Below, in pieces: positions 30,603 through 38,779 of a stretch of 64,000 nucleotides of DNA. Position 1 is the first letter of the stretch. Every line of letters starts with the position of its first letter. The stretch comes from Aminobacter sp. AP02. Lineage in GTDB: Bacteria; Pseudomonadota; Alphaproteobacteria; Rhizobiales; Rhizobiaceae. The position numbers and the translations under genes were made by a program. Where the stretch lies: assembly GCF_003148805.1 (NCBI RefSeq), contig NZ_QGGX01000018.1, forward strand, positions 39,500-103,499. The letters run 5' to 3'. The notes under the pieces were generated by a model. The model was not told the origin of the DNA. It made no database searches and worked only from the letters and a program-made list of their open reading frames with translations.

Positions 30603-32858
30603 ATGCGCTCCCGCGACTTTAGCGGTGGCCTTCATCCGGCCGTCATCCTGTGGATGGCGGTCGGTTGGCTTGGCTTTGCCGTGCTCCCCTGGTTCGGTGT
30701 CGAAGACGGGTTCTTCGGCTTTTCATGGCTGTTAGAAGGCTATCCGCTCGACAGCGAGTTCGCGCCCGCGCTGGTGCTCAACCTCAAGGGCGAGAAGCTG
30801 TGGCTCGCTCCGCTTGGCGTGGCCTTGGCCGCGCCGCTGCTGCTATGGGGGCGCAAGAAATCCGACCCTGTGTTTGGCAAGTTGCTGATCGCCATAGGTG
30901 CTGCCGGCTTCGCCTGGATGATGTTCCAGGGTTTTGCCATCGGCCTGCGCGGCTGGCAGTTCGGCTGGCTGCAAGGCCTGTTTGGTGATCTCGGCGACCG
31001 CCAGTTCGGAATGGGATATGGCGCGCTGTTGGTAGGCTTGGCCTTTATTTTCCTGTTTTCGCTTGGGCTTGCCGCCCGCGGTGCGGTTGGCGGCGATGTA
31101 TTCGTGGTTTCGACAATCGCCTTCGTGGTCGCGGCAGTTGGGCTGTTCATCTTCATGCCGATCCTGCAGATGCTGGCCAATGCCCTGATCACGGCTGAAG
31201 GCACTTATTCGTTCAGCACATTTCTCGGCAAGCTGTTCAGTGCCCGCCTGTGGGGGCTCGATTGTCTCGCTGGCGGTAGCCGCTGCGGCGTTGCCTGGAA
31301 TTCGCTGTTCCTGGCAGTGCTCGTCGGTGTGCTGACGACTGTGCTGGGGCTTGTCTTTGCGCTGGTGGTGACCCGAACCGGCTTTCGCCATGGCAAGCTT
31401 TTGCGCGCGCTGACGGTGCTGCCGATCATCACACCACCGTTTGTCATTGGTCTCGCCATCATTCTCCTGTTTGGCCTGTCCGGCGCGATCAACCAGTCTG
31501 TTTCCGAGATGTTGGGCGTCCAGCCAACCCGTTGGGTCTATGGCCTGCCAGGCTTGCTCATCGCGCAATTGCTGGCGTTCACGCCGATTGCCTTTCTGGT
31601 GCTGATCGGCGTTGTCGAAGGCGTCAGCCCGTCGATGGAGGAAGCGGCACAGACGCTGCGCGCCAATCGCTGGCAGACATTCTGGACGGTGTCGCTGCCG
31701 TTGATGCGGCCTGGGCTCGCAAACGCCTTCCTGCTCGGCTTCATCGAAAGCATGGCCGATTTCGGCAATCCGCTGGTTCTGGGCGGCAACTTCGACGTGC
31801 TTTCGACCGAAATCTTCTTCGCCATCGTCGGTGCTCAGAACGACGAGGCGCAAGCCGCGATACTGGCGATGGTGTTGCTCGCCTTCACGCTGGTCGCTTT
31901 TTACGCGCAGCGCTTCTGGCTCGGCAAGAAGTCGTACACGACGCTGTCGGGCAAGGGCGATTCCGGCGTGCACCCGCAATTGCCGAGCGGGCTCAGGCGC
32001 GCTGTCTACTGCGTCGCCGGCTTCTGGGCGATCTTCACCATCGTCATCTACGGGACGATCTTCTACGGCAGCTTCGTCAAGCTTTGGGGCGTCGATCACA
32101 GCCTGACCTTCGCTCATTACGTCAAGGCATTCGCCGTCGGCTGGAACGAGTTCGGCATCCACTGGAAGGGCTCGGCTTGGAGCTCTTTCTGGACGACGAT
32201 GATGATCGCGTTGATCTCGTCGCCGCTGACGGCAGCCATCGGTTTGCTGACGGCCTATCTTCTGGTGCGGCAGAATTTTGCCGGCAAGAATGCCTTCGAG
32301 TTCGGGACGATGCTGTCCTTCGCGATTCCCGGCACGGTAATCGGCGTCAGCTACGTCATCGCCTTCAACGTGCCGCCGATCGAACTGACCGGCACCGGCA
32401 TTATCCTCGTTCTGGCCTTCATCTTCCGCAACATGCCGGTGGGGGTGAGGGCAGGCGTGGCGTCGATGTCGCAGATCGACAAGAGCCTCGACGAGTCATC
32501 GCTGACGCTCGGCGCCAATTCCTGGCAGACCTTCCGCAAAGTGGTGCTGCCGTTGCTGAGACCCGCGATCGTTGCGGCGCTGGTCTATTCGTTCGTCCGC
32601 GCCATGACCGCGATCAGCGCGATCATCTTCCTTGTCAGTGCCCGCTACGACATGTCGACGAGTTACATCGTCGGGCGTGTCGAAAACAACGAATACGGCA
32701 TCGCGATCGCCTATTCGGCGGTGTTGATCGGCGTCATGCTAGCGGTCGTGGGGCTGATGCAGCTTTTGGTGGGGCGGCGCAATATCGGCCGGCGCGGGCA
32801 TGATTTATCGCAGTCGCGTACGAATGTGAGCCAACCGGCATTTTCAGGAGGCGGCTGA
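30603..32858 (+). CDS. ABC importer permease, large fused two-domain (AfuB-like)
   Basis: 751 residues, long for the family because of an N-terminal extension with several extra hydrophobic segments before the first permease domain. There are two EAA loops (SMEEAAQTLRANRWQTFWTVSLP and SLDESSLTLGANSWQTFRKVVLP). It begins 3 bp after the binding-protein stop. The extra N-terminal membrane region matches the unusually long AfuB proteins. A palindromic repeat element has inserted between it and the ATPase gene. Confidence 0.9.
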   Translation: MRSRDFSGGLHPAVILWMAVGWLGFAVLPWFGVEDGFFGFSWLLEGYPLDSEFAPALVLNLKGEKLWLAPLGVALAAPLLLWGRKKSDPVFGKLLIAIGAAGFAWMMFQGFAIGLRGWQFGWLQGLFGDLGDRQFGMGYGALLVGLAFIFLFSLGLAARGAVGGDVFVVSTIAFVVAAVGLFIFMPILQMLANALITAEGTYSFSTFLGKLFSARLWGLDCLAGGSRCGVAWNSLFLAVLVGVLTTVLGLVFALVVTRTGFRHGKLLRALTVLPIITPPFVIGLAIILLFGLSGAINQSVSEMLGVQPTRWVYGLPGLLIAQLLAFTPIAFLVLIGVVEGVSPSMEEAAQTLRANRWQTFWTVSLPLMRPGLANAFLLGFIESMADFGNPLVLGGNFDVLSTEIFFAIVGAQNDEAQAAILAMVLLAFTLVAFYAQRFWLGKKSYTTLSGKGDSGVHPQLPSGLRRAVYCVAGFWAIFTIVIYGTIFYGSFVKLWGVDHSLTFAHYVKAFAVGWNEFGIHWKGSAWSSFWTTMMIALISSPLTAAIGLLTAYLLVRQNFAGKNAFEFGTMLSFAIPGTVIGVSYVIAFNVPPIELTGTGIILVLAFIFRNMPVGVRAGVASMSQIDKSLDESSLTLGANSWQTFRKVVLPLLRPAIVAALVYSFVRAMTAISAIIFLVSARYDMSTSYIVGRVENNEYGIAIAYSAVLIGVMLAVVGLMQLLVGRRNIGRRGHDLSQSRTNVSQPAFSGGG

Positions 32859-32891
32859 TGGACTTGTTGCTGGCCGCATCCGCGACCTTGT

Positions 32892-33026
32892 TACCCCCAC
32901 CCCTAACCCCTCCCCACAAGGGGGAGGGGGATCCTTCCGCCGTCCCTCCCAGTCGCATCCCTGATGTGATGGGAACGCGCCACCAATCCCCCTCCCCCTT
33001 GTGGGGAGGGGTTAGGGGTGGGGGTA
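32892..33026. repeat. palindromic repeat element, 41-bp perfect arms
   Basis: The arms 32892-32932 and 32986-33026 are exact reverse complements (C/G-run-rich: TACCCCCACCCCTAACCCC inward). They flank a 53-bp centre. It lies in the 205 bp between permease and ATPase genes. Similar C-run palindromes are scattered in rhizobial genomes. It carries no transposase, so it is a MITE-like or REP-like element. In RNA it would form a very stable hairpin. Confidence 0.9.
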
Positions 33027-33063
33027 GCGCCAACCACCAGCCGACAACCTCAAGGAGCCGCTG

Positions 33064-34140
33064 ATGGCCGAGATCAAGAGCAACGCCGCTTCGGTGGAGT
33101 TCCGCGAGGTCACCAAGATCTATGGCAAGAGCCCGACCGCTGCGGTCAACAACGTCTCGCTGTTTGTCGAGGCGGGCAAGCTCGTGACGCTGCTGGGTCC
33201 CTCGGGCTGCGGCAAGACCACCACGCTGCGCATGATCGCGGGGCTCGAAATGGCGACGCGCGGAAAAATCCTGATCGGCGGCGCAGACGTTACAACGTTG
33301 CCGGCGACGGATCGCGACGTGTCGATGGTGTTTCAGTCCTACGCGCTGTTTCCGCATATGAGCGTCAATGAGAACGTCGAGTACGGTCTGAAGTTCTCCG
33401 GCTTCGCCAAGAAGGAAATCGGCGAGCGCGCCCGCGCCGGGTTGGAACTGGTTGGCCTTGCCGGCTACGGCAACCGGCTGCCCAGCGAGTTGTCGGGTGG
33501 GCAACAGCAGCGTGTCGCGGTGGCGCGCGCCCTGGTGCTCGAACCGCAGGTGCTGTTGTTCGACGAGCCGTTGTCCAATCTCGACGCCAAGCTCAGGCGG
33601 CGGGTGCGCGAGGAGATCCGCGACATCCAGACCAAGCTTGGCCTGACGGTGGTCTATGTCACGCACGATCAGGAAGAGGCCCTTGCGGTTTCCGACCGGA
33701 TCATCGTCATGAACAATGCCGTCATCGCGCAAGACGGCACGCCGCGCGAACTCTACGATGCGCCGGCCGATGCCTTCGTCGCCGACTTTATCGGCGAGGC
33801 CAACATTTTCGATTGCGAGATCGCATCGGTCGATGGTGGGCTCGCGCGCGTACGGCTGGGAGGCCTTGAAACCAGGCTCGATGCGCGTGGCATGAAGCCA
33901 GGGGCGGCAAAGCTCGCCGTGCGGCCAAGCCGGATCGAAATCCATCCTGCAGGCGCCCCCCGGACCATTCCTGGCCGAATCGACAAAGTGACCTATGTCG
34001 GCAGCGACCTTGAATTCATGGTCGGCACCGAGTTTGGCGAAGTCTTCGCAGTGTCGCCAGACGTCGATGCGCCGTTCGTGCCGGGGCAGATTGTCGGCGT
34101 CGGGTTTGCGGCGCGAGGCCCGGTGCTGATCAGGGCGTAA
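33064..34140 (+). CDS. ABC importer ATPase, AfuC-like
   Basis: 358 residues. Walker A GPSGCGKTT, Q-loop VFQSYALFPH, signature LSGGQQQRVAVARAL, Walker B VLLFDEPLSNLDA, switch His in YVTHDQEEAL, and a TOBE-like C-terminal domain (about 240-358). It energises the AfuB-like permease. It is separated from that gene by 205 bp holding the palindromic repeat. AGGAGCCGCTG lies before ATG 33064. Confidence 0.92.
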   Translation: MAEIKSNAASVEFREVTKIYGKSPTAAVNNVSLFVEAGKLVTLLGPSGCGKTTTLRMIAGLEMATRGKILIGGADVTTLPATDRDVSMVFQSYALFPHMSVNENVEYGLKFSGFAKKEIGERARAGLELVGLAGYGNRLPSELSGGQQQRVAVARALVLEPQVLLFDEPLSNLDAKLRRRVREEIRDIQTKLGLTVVYVTHDQEEALAVSDRIIVMNNAVIAQDGTPRELYDAPADAFVADFIGEANIFDCEIASVDGGLARVRLGGLETRLDARGMKPGAAKLAVRPSRIEIHPAGAPRTIPGRIDKVTYVGSDLEFMVGTEFGEVFAVSPDVDAPFVPGQIVGVGFAARGPVLIRA

Positions 34141-34255
34141 GATTCACATGAAACTCTGCGCCGCGGCCGCTACCTCCTCCGGCAAGCAAACCAAAGCACT
34201 CGGCTTGGTGCTGGTCCTGCTCCTGGTTGCGCGGCTGAAGAGAGGTTGGGTGGTG

Positions 34256-34374
34256 GTGCGTCCTTCGACAGGCTCAGGATGAGGGCGCCAGCGCTGCCAG
34301 CGTTTTCATCGCGAAGCTCGAAGAGACAGCGATGGCGCCCGCGGTCCTCATCCTGAGCCTGTCGAAGGACGCAC
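34256..34374. repeat. palindromic intergenic repeat, 29-bp perfect arms
   Basis: The arms 34256-34284 and 34346-34374 (GTGCGTCCTTCGACAGGC... and its reverse complement) flank a 61-bp centre. They lie between the convergent ATPase and DedA-like genes. The core TCCTTCGACAGGCTCAGGAT is a familiar dispersed alphaproteobacterial repeat. It may double as a terminator structure but has no T tail. Confidence 0.85.
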
Positions 34375-34386
34375 TGCTGTTTTTCT

Positions 34387-34827
34387 CTAGGAAACAAATC
34401 CCTGCGCCGCCGCCGCTACGCCAAGGTAACGCACCAGCTTGGCCGAGCCGACGAGTGCCAGGAAGCTCCAAAGTGGCTCCTTCAGCGTTCCTGCTATGAG
34501 CGTCAGCGGATCGCCAATGATAGGCACCCACGACAGCAGCAGGCTCCAGCGGCCGTAGCGGCGATACCAGCCTTCGGCGCGTGCCAGTGCGGCGGGGCTC
34601 GCCGGAAACCAGCGGCGATCCTTGAAGCGATCGACCTGGCGTCCGAGCAGCCAGTTGACCCATGAGCCCAATACGTTGCCGATCGTGGCGACGATGATGA
34701 GCAGGGCAAGCGAGTAGCCGCCGTTGAGGATCAACCCGGCAAGCAGTGCCTCTGATTGCGCCGGCAAAAGCGTCGCGGCAGCGAAGGCCGCGACGAAGAG
34801 ACCGCCATAGGCGGCAAGACCGGTCAC
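34387..34827 (-). CDS. YqaA-family DedA-like membrane protein
   Basis: 146 residues, four or five hydrophobic segments, with the family's N-terminal LPAQSEALLAGLIL and NVLGSWVNWLLGR motifs and the later PIIGDPLTLIAG. YqaA/DedA proteins are SNARE-associated-like membrane proteins linked to lipid or ion homeostasis. The start is GTG 34827, 16 bp after the cueR stop, so it is probably co-transcribed with cueR; its link with copper is untested. Confidence 0.82.
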   Translation of the reverse strand: MTGLAAYGGLFVAAFAAATLLPAQSEALLAGLILNGGYSLALLIIVATIGNVLGSWVNWLLGRQVDRFKDRRWFPASPAALARAEGWYRRYGRWSLLLSWVPIIGDPLTLIAGTLKEPLWSFLALVGSAKLVRYLGVAAAAQGFVS

Positions 34828-34843
34828 TGCGATATCACGCGGG

Positions 34844-35242
34844 CTATTGCGTCTGCGTCCGGCCGGAAAGGCCGTCGATGATCGGGCAGTCGGGGCGGCT
34901 GTCGCCGTGGCAGTTGTGGACGAGATGGCGCAGCGTGTTGCGCAGTTCGGTCAGCTCGGCAAGCTTGCGGTCGATCTCCACCAGCTTGGTCTCGGCGATG
35001 GATTTGACGTCCGCGCTCTCGCGCGCATTGTCGCCGTAGAGCGACAGTAGCTGGCGGCACTCTTCGACCGAGAAGCCAAGGCTGCGCGAGCGCTGCAGGA
35101 AGCGCAGGCGATGCACGTCGGACATGGAGTAGTCGCGATAGCCATTGTCGGCCCGGTCGGGGCGCAAAAGGCCGATATCTTCGTAATAGCGGATGGTCTT
35201 GGCCGGCAGGCCCGACTTTTCCGATGCTGTACCAATGTTCAT
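34844..35242 (-). CDS. cueR: Cu(I)-responsive MerR-family regulator CueR/HmrR
   Basis: 132 residues. A MerR helix-turn-helix (MNIGTASEKSGLPAKTIRYYEDIGLL), a dimerisation helix, and the metal loop C111-HGDSRPD-C119 (C-x7-C), the copper/silver/gold signature. Start ATG 35242 has AAGGAGTGACC just upstream. Its promoter carries a CueR-type palindrome in a 19-bp spacer, so it should autoregulate. The same palindrome lies before copA and copZ. Confidence 0.93.
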   Translation of the reverse strand: MNIGTASEKSGLPAKTIRYYEDIGLLRPDRADNGYRDYSMSDVHRLRFLQRSRSLGFSVEECRQLLSLYGDNARESADVKSIAETKLVEIDRKLAELTELRNTLRHLVHNCHGDSRPDCPIIDGLSGRTQTQ

Positions 35243-35268
35243 GGTCACTCCTTGAGCGAACTTAGCCT

Positions 35269-35299
35269 CATATAAAGCTTCCAGTAACTGGAAGTTCAA
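35269..35299 (-). promoter_or_regulatory. CueR-type promoter of cueR
   Basis: Minus strand -35 TTGAAC (35299-35294), 19-bp spacer containing CTTCCAG-N3-CTGGAAG (35294-35278), -10 TATATG (35274-35269). The overlong 19-bp spacer is diagnostic for MerR-family activation. Confidence 0.85.
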
Positions 35300-35357
35300 G
35301 GGGCTGGCGAAATCGTGATGAGGCCGACGCCAGAAGCGCCGGCCCGCAATTGTCAGG

Positions 35358-36875
35358 TCAGGCGTCGTAGGCCAGCGAAGTCATCATGCCGCCCGCCATG
35401 TGGTAGAGATGGTGGCAATGAAGCGCCCACTTGCCTGCATTGTCGGCGTCGAAGGCGATGGTCACCATTCCCATGTTGGCTGGCACCAGAACCGAGTCGC
35501 GAAGCGCGCCGGCAAAGCGCTTGCCGTTGATCGCAACGACCTGGAAGTGATGTCCGTGCAGATGCATGGGGTGCGACATGGTGGTGTGGTTCATGAAGGT
35601 GAGCTCAAAGCGGTCGCCGCTCTTCACCGCCAATGGCGTGTCTGCGCCGTGCATGGCGCCATCGAGCGTCCAGACGTAGTTCGGTCCTTCGCCCAACATC
35701 ATGGTGTGCTCGCGCGTCGCAGCCTTTTCGCTGAGCGGCTTGGCCGCCCGCAGCTTCTGCTCGAGCTCGACGCCGACGGCGGGGAAGTCCTCGTCGGCCA
35801 TGTCGGCCAACTTGCCGACGGACGCGCCCTTGGCGGCGAGCACGATACCGGTGCGCATGCGCCCGCCCTCCTGGACGGCAAAGACCGGCCAGGCTGACGC
35901 TTCTTTCGGTACCTCGACGATGATGTCGAGGCGCTGCGCCACGGCAAATTCGAAGCGCGAGCCGTCGATCGGCTCGACCGGCATGCCGTCGACGGCGATC
36001 AGCTTGCCCTGGAGCTTGCCGAGGTCGAGCCACATGTTGGTGCTGGCGGCACCGTTGATGAGGCGCAGTCGAACGCGGCCGCCCGGCTCGATGGAAAAGA
36101 CTTCGGGGTCGTCGAGGGTGCGGTCGTTGGCAAGCAGGGCATCGTACTGAACGTCCTGGAGGTGGGCCATGCCACCCACCTGGCCGCCCATCTGCATGCC
36201 ACCCATGTTCATGCCGCCGTGGTTCATCTGACCACTGCCCATCGCCATGCCCGACATGTTGTGGCCTTCATGCCCGCCAGCCGCCGGGGCGGGCGCCTGC
36301 ATGGCGCCCATGTCGTGGCCGCCGGCCTTGAGTTCGGTGAGGATCTCCTGCGGATCGCGGAAGGTGAAATCGTGGAACAGAACCACCACCTCCTGCACGT
36401 CCTGGCCTGCCTCGGCCGGATCGCGAACGATCAGCGGAGCGGCGAGCATCAGTTGCTCCTGCAGCCCGAAATGCGAATGCATCCAGAAGGTGCCGGGACG
36501 GGCGACGGGGAAGTCGTAGTCGTGGCTGCCGCCGTCGGGGATCGGATCCTGCGAGATGCCGGCGACGCCGTCCTGCTGCCAGGGCGGGGTGAGGCCGTGC
36601 CAGTGGATGACGGTCGGCTCGCCGATAAGGTTCTTCAGCCTGACGCGAAAGTTCTCGCCGGCGTTCATGACGAGGCCCGAAGAGCCATCGTCCTGGGTGA
36701 GGCCGAAGACGTTGGCGGCCTTGCCCTTGACCTCGATGACGCGCTTGGCGGCGGTGATGACCTTGTGGCCGTCAGCACGTGCCGGGCGCACCGGAAGCAG
36801 GAGTGAGGGAACCGCTGCGACGGAAAGCGTGGCGGCGGATGCCGCGAGGAAACCGCGGCGTGAAAGGGTATTCAT
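35358..36875 (-). CDS. multicopper oxidase (CueO/CopA-type), Tat-exported
   Basis: 505 residues from ATG 36875 (TTGGAG upstream). A twin-arginine signal (LSRRGFLAASA) precedes three cupredoxin domains. Copper-site motifs are VIHWHG, FWMHSHFG, HPMHLHGHHF and HCHHLYHMAGG. A Met/His/Gly-rich insert (about 205-250) resembles the Cu(I)-capturing insert of CueO and PcoA. It probably oxidises periplasmic Cu(I) to the less toxic Cu(II). It is downstream of the Cys-rich secreted-protein gene, probably one operon. Confidence 0.92.
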   Translation of the reverse strand: MNTLSRRGFLAASAATLSVAAVPSLLLPVRPARADGHKVITAAKRVIEVKGKAANVFGLTQDDGSSGLVMNAGENFRVRLKNLIGEPTVIHWHGLTPPWQQDGVAGISQDPIPDGGSHDYDFPVARPGTFWMHSHFGLQEQLMLAAPLIVRDPAEAGQDVQEVVVLFHDFTFRDPQEILTELKAGGHDMGAMQAPAPAAGGHEGHNMSGMAMGSGQMNHGGMNMGGMQMGGQVGGMAHLQDVQYDALLANDRTLDDPEVFSIEPGGRVRLRLINGAASTNMWLDLGKLQGKLIAVDGMPVEPIDGSRFEFAVAQRLDIIVEVPKEASAWPVFAVQEGGRMRTGIVLAAKGASVGKLADMADEDFPAVGVELEQKLRAAKPLSEKAATREHTMMLGEGPNYVWTLDGAMHGADTPLAVKSGDRFELTFMNHTTMSHPMHLHGHHFQVVAINGKRFAGALRDSVLVPANMGMVTIAFDADNAGKWALHCHHLYHMAGGMMTSLAYDA

Positions 36876-36946
36876 TACGATGTTCTCCAAAACTGAAACG
36901 GTTCCGGCCCATTGCGAGCCGGATCGAGCGCGTTGGCGCGCGTCAG

Positions 36947-37396
36947 TCAGGAGATTGACGGTGGTCGGGGATGGGGTGCGGCGATGGCGCCGTGCATCGG
37001 GTCTGAGGTGCGAGATTCTGGAGCCCTGTCGGTCGTGACCGCGAAGTTCGCCGGCAACGGCAACGGCGCGCAGTAACCACAAGAAGCCAGACATTGCGCA
37101 AGGCAGGCCTTGCCGTCCTCGTCCTGCGAGAGATCACCGCAACACGCGGTGTCGGCCGCTGCGTGATGGGAGGCGGCCTGGCTGACATGGGGCTGGTGTT
37201 GCCCGCCCGCAGGGTGGGCGGAGGCAGCCTGGCCGAAGGCCACCAGAAATAGAAGCAGCAGGGGAAGCATCAGGCGGAGAGCCTTCAAGGCCTGGGACCT
37301 GCCATCGGCTATCGAAGCAACCCGTCCACGAGCCCGCCCGCGCCTGATGGCGCGGAGCGGATGGGTCGTGGCCGAGATATGCCGCATCGAATGCAT
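36947..37396 (-). CDS. Cys/His-rich exported protein, probably copper-binding
   Basis: About 149 residues. A long Arg-rich N-terminus precedes a strong hydrophobic signal (LMLPLLLLFLVAFGQAASA) and a mature His-rich stretch (HPAGGQHQPHVSQAASHH), then a cluster of six Cys (ACCGDLSQDEDGKACLAQCLASCGYC). The mature region suggests metal binding. The start is uncertain: ATG 37396 falls close to the predicted transcription start, so ATG 37387 or a later start may be used. It sits between the reductase and the multicopper oxidase. Confidence 0.65.
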   Translation of the reverse strand: MHSMRHISATTHPLRAIRRGRARGRVASIADGRSQALKALRLMLPLLLLFLVAFGQAASAHPAGGQHQPHVSQAASHHAAADTACCGDLSQDEDGKACLAQCLASCGYCAPLPLPANFAVTTDRAPESRTSDPMHGAIAAPHPRPPSIS

Positions 37397-37401
37397 GCCC
37401 T

Positions 37402-37432
37402 ATTAATGGGTATTGGGACCCGTAAAGGTCAA
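37402..37432 (-). promoter_or_regulatory. possible MerR-type promoter of the Cys-rich gene
   Basis: Minus strand -35 TTGACC (37432-37427), 19-bp spacer with palindrome GGGT-N6-ACCC, -10 ATTAAT (37407-37402). The spacer length is MerR-like but the palindrome differs from the CueR box. Confidence 0.4.
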
Positions 37433-38454
37433 GCGGCGTTATTGTCGCTTCCCTCAGGCGTGAAGAATACGTCGGCATGGATGTCGCCTGCCGCCACCCC
37501 GCGCGTGCCGAGAACGGCCATGGCCGCGTCGACCATCGCCGGAGGGCCGGCGACATAGGCGATGGCGCCGGCCAGGTCGCGATGGTCCTCGGCGAGCGCA
37601 TCGGAAACGAAGCCGCTGCGCCAGCCATCCGAGGTCGTCTGTGACAGCACCGGGATGAAGGCGAGGTTGGGAAACGTCTTCTCCAGCGCGCGAAACTGAT
37701 CGACAAGATAGAGGTCGTGCGCGGCGCGGGCGCCGAAATAAAGGTGGATCGGCGCATCGAAGCCGTCGCGCAGCGCTGTCTCGACGATCGACTTGATCGG
37801 CGCCAGGCCGCTGCCGCCGGCAATGGCCACGATCGGTCCCGGATGCGCTTCGCGTAGATAGGCCGCGCCGGCTGGGCCTTCGATGTGGACAGTGTCGCCT
37901 ATTGCCAGCGACGTGTGGATCAAGCTGCTGGCGCGGCCACCGGGTACGGCTCTTACGTGCAGTTCGACAAGCTCTTCGTCGGGGCGATTGGCCATTGAAT
38001 ATTGCCGCGGCGGCGCACCGGGGACGGTCAGCGTCAAATACTGCCCGGCAGCGAAGCGGAAGGCTGCGCGATCGGAAAGCCGCAGGCGCAGAGCGAGGAT
38101 GTCGTGGGTCATGGGCTCGATGGTGGTGACTTCGGCTTCCTGGGTGACAGCGAGCCTGGCGACGTAGGCATCGTCCAGCCATTCCACGGTCACGTCGTTT
38201 GTCGGCACCGACCGGCAGGCGAGAATGAGGCCAGCGGTCCGATCTTCATCGGTAAGGGCGAAAGGCGAGTGCTTGCCGAGTTCGACATCGCCACTGATCA
38301 GGCGCGACTTGCAGGAGCCGCAACGGCCGGAACGGCATCCATGCGGATAGGCAACGCCGGCTTCGAGTGCCGCTTGCAGGATGGTCTGTTCGGCAGCAAT
38401 GGGGAAGCGGCGTCCAAGTTGGGGCAGGGTGATATGGGGCATGGTGTTGCTCAC
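37429..38454 (-). CDS. 2Fe-2S ferredoxin/FAD/NAD(P) reductase
   Basis: 341 residues. An N-terminal plant-type ferredoxin domain carries C40-x4-C45-x2-C48 and a fourth Cys in ILACRS. A FAD domain follows (about 100-200; RQYSMANRP) and then an NAD(P) domain (about 200-335; GGSGLAPIKS, YVAGPPAMV). This is the fold of oxygenase reductases. The GTG 38454 start overlaps the glutaredoxin stop (GTGA); ATG 38442 is an alternative. No oxygenase partner is present, so it may serve metal- or thiol-linked electron transfer. Confidence 0.87.
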   Translation of the reverse strand: MSNTMPHITLPQLGRRFPIAAEQTILQAALEAGVAYPHGCRSGRCGSCKSRLISGDVELGKHSPFALTDEDRTAGLILACRSVPTNDVTVEWLDDAYVARLAVTQEAEVTTIEPMTHDILALRLRLSDRAAFRFAAGQYLTLTVPGAPPRQYSMANRPDEELVELHVRAVPGGRASSLIHTSLAIGDTVHIEGPAGAAYLREAHPGPIVAIAGGSGLAPIKSIVETALRDGFDAPIHLYFGARAAHDLYLVDQFRALEKTFPNLAFIPVLSQTTSDGWRSGFVSDALAEDHRDLAGAIAYVAGPPAMVDAAMAVLGTRGVAAGDIHADVFFTPEGSDNNAA

Positions 38455-38720
38455 GTGGCCTTGGTCAGGTCAAGCAGCGCCTCGATCTCGGCGCGCTGCA
38501 CGGCAAAGGTCCCGAAGAAGACGTGCTTGCCGTCGATAATGGTGATGGGAGCCACGCGAACGCCGGTGCGGCGCTTGGCTTCTTCGGCGATTTCGGGATC
38601 GCGCAAGTCATGCTCGACGAAAGGCAGGCTCTGCGCGAGCAGCCAGCGCTTGAGGGCGAGGCAATCGGGGCAGGTCGGCGTGGTGAAAATCTCGATCCAA
38701 GGAGTGGTGTCGGTCGACAT
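38451..38720 (-). CDS. glutaredoxin-like protein
   Basis: 89 residues from ATG 38720. A thioredoxin fold with active site CPDC (TTPTCPDCLALKRWLL), cis-Pro in VRVAPITII and the following DGKHVFFG. The CPDC motif departs from the classic CPYC. Placed between copA and the reductase gene, 59 bp after copA; possibly it keeps a copper-site thiol reduced or handles thiol damage from copper. Confidence 0.85.
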   Translation of the reverse strand: MSTDTTPWIEIFTTPTCPDCLALKRWLLAQSLPFVEHDLRDPEIAEEAKRRTGVRVAPITIIDGKHVFFGTFAVQRAEIEALLDLTKAT

Positions 38721-38779
38721 GGGCCTTGCCTTTGGGATGAGGTGTGGGCGGCCCGCCTGGATGGCGGGCCGAGGGGGCT

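Noticed and set aside
30843..32162. 439-codon minus-strand frame opposite the AfuB-like permease
   Set aside because: Shadow frame; Gln/Asp/Arg-rich and without motifs.
32892..33026. Considered as a CRISPR-like repeat
   Set aside because: Only two arms, in inverted orientation, with no spacer array and no cas genes.
32858..33064. Small frame overlapping the permease stop and running through the palindromic repeat
   Set aside because: Most of its codons come from the repeat arms; it is a by-product of the inserted element.
34170..34397. Small minus-strand frame near the second palindrome
   Set aside because: It consists largely of the 29-bp-arm repeat and its centre.
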